Assembly: GCA_009838765.1 (NCBI GenBank)
Contig: VXQX01000005.1
Span: 1-34,371 of the forward strand
Direction: 5' to 3'
DNA: 34,371 bases
DNA from: Gemmatimonadales bacterium
Lineage (GTDB): Bacteria; Gemmatimonadota; Gemmatimonadetes; Palauibacterales; Palauibacteraceae
The stretch's first letter is position 1. Every line of letters begins with the position of its first letter. The notes under the pieces are model-generated. The model did no database searches, was not told the origin of the DNA, and saw nothing but the letters and a program-made list of their open reading frames with translations. The position numbers and the translations under genes were made by a program. Below, piece by piece: positions 32,914 through 34,371 of the stretch.

Positions 32914-32956
32914 AAGCCTTCAGACCTGAGATGACTACCGAAACGGAGGAACCCCC

Positions 32957-33949
32957 ATGACCGGCCGGAACCGATCTTCGATCTCTCGCGGACTCGCCGT
33001 CGTGCTTTGCGGCGTGACGGCGGCGGCGGCCGCCATTCCAGCGACGGCCCACGCGGCTCAGGAGGCGGACGACCCGCCGTGGCGCTGGTCCGAGGCGCGC
33101 GTGTTCGAGGCCGTCAACCGGGTACGGGCCGGGCGCGACCTGAACCCGGACTCGTGGCCGGACGGCGGACGGGTGGCCGTGCTGCTCTCCTTCGACGTGG
33201 ACAACGAGACGGTCTGGCTGCGGAACGGCGACACCAACGTGGGCGGGCTCTCGCAGGGGGAATACGGCTCGCGCGTCGCCCTCGGCCGCATCATCGACCT
33301 GCTCGACGAGTACGGGATCGCCGCCTCGTTCTTCGGCCCCGCGCTCAGCTTCAGCCTGGCGCCGCACCAGGTCGACATGATCCAGGCCTCGGGCCGCCAC
33401 GAGATCGGCGTCCACGGCTGGATCCACGAGCGCAACGCCACGCTCCCGCGCGATGAGGAGGAGCGCCTGCTGCGCATGGCCATCGAGCGGCTGACGGAAC
33501 TCACGGGCGAACGCCCGGTCGGCTACCGCGCGCCGTCGTGGAACTTCAGCGACTCGACGCTCGACCTCCTGCTCGAGATGGACTTCCTGTACGACTCCTC
33601 GCTCATGGCGGACGACCGACCCTACGAGATCAACCAGAACGGCGAGCCCACGGGGCTCGTCGAGCTCCCGGTGGACTGGATCCTGGACGACGCCCCGCTC
33701 TTCAACCCCCTCGGCGACCGCTACTCCAACCCGCGCGAGGTGCTGGAGGTGTACAAGGACGAGTTCGACGTGGCCTGGGAGGAGGGGACGATGTTCCTCC
33801 TCACCATGCACCCGCACTACATCGGGCACCGCTCACGGATCGTGATCCTGCGCGAACTCATCGAGCACATGCGCTCGAAGCCCGGCGTGTGGTTCGGCAC
33901 CCACCGCGAAGCCGTCGAATGGGTCCGCACCCAGGCATCGATGCCGTAA
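32957..33949 (+). CDS. Secreted polysaccharide deacetylase (NodB homology)
   Basis: Removes N-acetyl groups from a polysaccharide or peptidoglycan outside the cytoplasm. A Sec signal (ends ATAHAAQ) is followed by the NodB domain: LLSFDVDNETV (catalytic and metal Asp), HEIGVHGWIHE (metal His pair), YRAPSWNFS and a C-terminal FLLTMHPHYIGH. 330 residues. GGAGGA precedes the ATG. Related proteins include allantoinase-like PuuE enzymes, so carbohydrate specificity is not certain. The RHH antitoxin-like gene follows after 4 bases. Confidence 0.9.
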   Translation: MTGRNRSSISRGLAVVLCGVTAAAAAIPATAHAAQEADDPPWRWSEARVFEAVNRVRAGRDLNPDSWPDGGRVAVLLSFDVDNETVWLRNGDTNVGGLSQGEYGSRVALGRIIDLLDEYGIAASFFGPALSFSLAPHQVDMIQASGRHEIGVHGWIHERNATLPRDEEERLLRMAIERLTELTGERPVGYRAPSWNFSDSTLDLLLEMDFLYDSSLMADDRPYEINQNGEPTGLVELPVDWILDDAPLFNPLGDRYSNPREVLEVYKDEFDVAWEEGTMFLLTMHPHYIGHRSRIVILRELIEHMRSKPGVWFGTHREAVEWVRTQASMP

Positions 33950-33953
33950 CCTC

Positions 33954-34265
33954 ATGCGCATCACGATTCGGTTGGACGATGACCTCATGCGCGCGGTGAA
34001 GCGTCACGCGCTCGAGTTGGGAACGACCGTGACCGCCGTCATTACGGAGGCGCTGCGGGAGCAGCTCCAGCGACACGGGGACCGGACTTCGACACCGCTT
34101 GAGCCACTGGCTCTTGCGACCACGGCGGAGGGCGGCCTGCCACCCGGTGTCGACCTTGACGATTCCGCGGTGCTGATCTCATCGCCCCGCGCTTCAGGCT
34201 CACTCCCCGGTGGAAACCCGTCCCTCCTTCAGGCTCATGTGCCGTTGGACAAGATTAGCGGTTGA
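33954..34265 (+). CDS. Ribbon-helix-helix VapB-like antitoxin with altered tail
   Basis: The N-terminal RITIRLDDDLMRAVKRHALELGTTVTAVITEAL is a ribbon-helix-helix DNA-binding domain. GGLPPGVDLDDSAVL matches the toxin-binding tail seen in VapB-type antitoxins, which usually continues LLDLM and is followed at once by a PIN toxin gene. Here the match ends abruptly near 34170 and about 30 unrelated residues follow before the stop, with no PIN gene in the remaining 106 bases. The 3' end appears rearranged. 103 residues as read. Confidence 0.7.
   Translation: MRITIRLDDDLMRAVKRHALELGTTVTAVITEALREQLQRHGDRTSTPLEPLALATTAEGGLPPGVDLDDSAVLISSPRASGSLPGGNPSLLQAHVPLDKISG
34192..34237 (+). repeat. 11-bp direct repeat in the altered antitoxin tail
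   Basis: CTTCAGGCTCA occurs at 34192-34202 and 34227-34237, within the part of the antitoxin gene that no longer matches the family. It could mark a rearrangement or deletion junction. Confidence 0.4.
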
Positions 34266-34291
34266 CAAGAGGGACAATGCTCCGGCATGTT
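34262..34291 (+). promoter_or_regulatory. Weak promoter-like sequence pointing into the terminal repeats
   Basis: A perfect TTGACA (34262-34267) begins in the stop region of the antitoxin-like gene. At 18 bases spacing is CATGTT, a poor -10. If active it would transcribe through the 13-bp repeats and off the window. Confidence 0.25.
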
Positions 34292-34292
34292 T

Positions 34293-34371
34293 CGGGCGTG
34301 AGTCCCGGGCGTGAGTCCCGGGCGTGAGTCCCGGGCGTGAGTCCCGGGCGTGAGTCCCGGGCGTGAGTCCC
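34293..34371 (+). repeat. 13-bp tandem repeat, at least six copies, at right window edge
   Basis: The unit CGGGCGTGAGTCC is repeated six times without change from 34293 to 34370, plus one base of a seventh. Each junction creates CCCGGG. There are no spacers. The array runs off the window, so its true length is unknown and it probably caused the contig to end. Confidence 0.95.

Noticed and set aside
34293-34371. CRISPR array
   Set aside because: The 13-bp units are directly adjacent with no spacers, and no cas genes are present.
1-34371. tRNA-Sec, other tRNAs, rRNA, insertion sequences or prophage genes
   Set aside because: None could be recognised by eye. Intergenic gaps are short, and no transposase, integrase or terminal inverted repeats were seen.

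Overview
The window is 34.4 kb of very GC-rich, gene-dense bacterial DNA. Both ends look like contig ends: a poly-C tract of about 60 bases on the left and a 13-bp tandem repeat on the right. Gene starts are often GTG and usually follow a clear GGAGG-type ribosome binding site. Many proteins carry lipoprotein or Tat signals. The mix (sarcosine oxidase, SSF sodium symporters, SoxC-type sulfite dehydrogenase, serpin, SAM-I riboswitches, many solitary antitoxins) would suit a free-living or host-associated Gemmatimonadota-like bacterium. That phylum guess is weak and rests on general resemblance only.

Layout. 1-4105 (+): end of a sarcosine oxidase operon, with the delta subunit followed by an alpha subunit that carries a gamma-like domain at its C-terminus. 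4191-5812 (-): a cystathionine gamma-synthase/lyase-type enzyme and a small membrane protein. 6050-7336 (+): a lipoprotein serpin. 7458-12176 (+): a tight run of a Cdd1-like HhH protein, an alkyltransferase-like DNA repair protein, a type-B carboxylesterase, a peroxiredoxin-like gene with an in-frame UGA, and a CocE/NonD hydrolase. 12165-16986: a divergent methionine locus. metX (-) faces an aspartokinase, an aspartate-semialdehyde dehydrogenase and metY (+), and each side has its own promoter and its own SAM-I riboswitch. 17164-21008 (+): an SSF symporter, then a DUF4212/VC_2705-type symporter pair. 21048-22972: an outer-membrane beta-barrel protein, a HigB/NadS-type toxin-antitoxin pair with a frameshifted toxin, and a solitary XRE antitoxin. 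23044-27342 (-): a monoheme cytochrome lipoprotein, a SoxC-like molybdenum sulfite dehydrogenase, a Tat-exported NAD-epimerase-like protein and a lipoprotein metallo-beta-lactamase-fold hydrolase. 27480-27764 (+): an orphan HigA. 27782-32786 (-): nucleotidyltransferase, PPK2 polyphosphate kinase, TPR lipoprotein and ATP-dependent PEP carboxykinase. 32957-34265 (+): an exported polysaccharide deacetylase and a ribbon-helix-helix antitoxin with a damaged tail.

The strongest discovery is at 9761-10453. A peroxiredoxin-like frame is interrupted by a single UGA exactly where homologues have the first Cys of a CPYC redox motif. A perfect 7-bp hairpin with an AGGUU loop, resembling a bacterial SECIS element, begins 12 bases after the UGA. 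I read this as a selenoprotein (UPYC). No selA, selB, selC or selD gene is seen in the window.

The methionine genes form one functional unit: aspartate is phosphorylated and reduced (AK, ASD), homoserine is acylated (MetX) and sulfur is added (MetY, with the CGS/CGL-type enzyme nearby). The AK lacks ACT domains, so feedback probably acts through SAM sensing on RNA. A second theme is toxin-antitoxin decay: four antitoxin-like genes are present and none has a clearly intact toxin.
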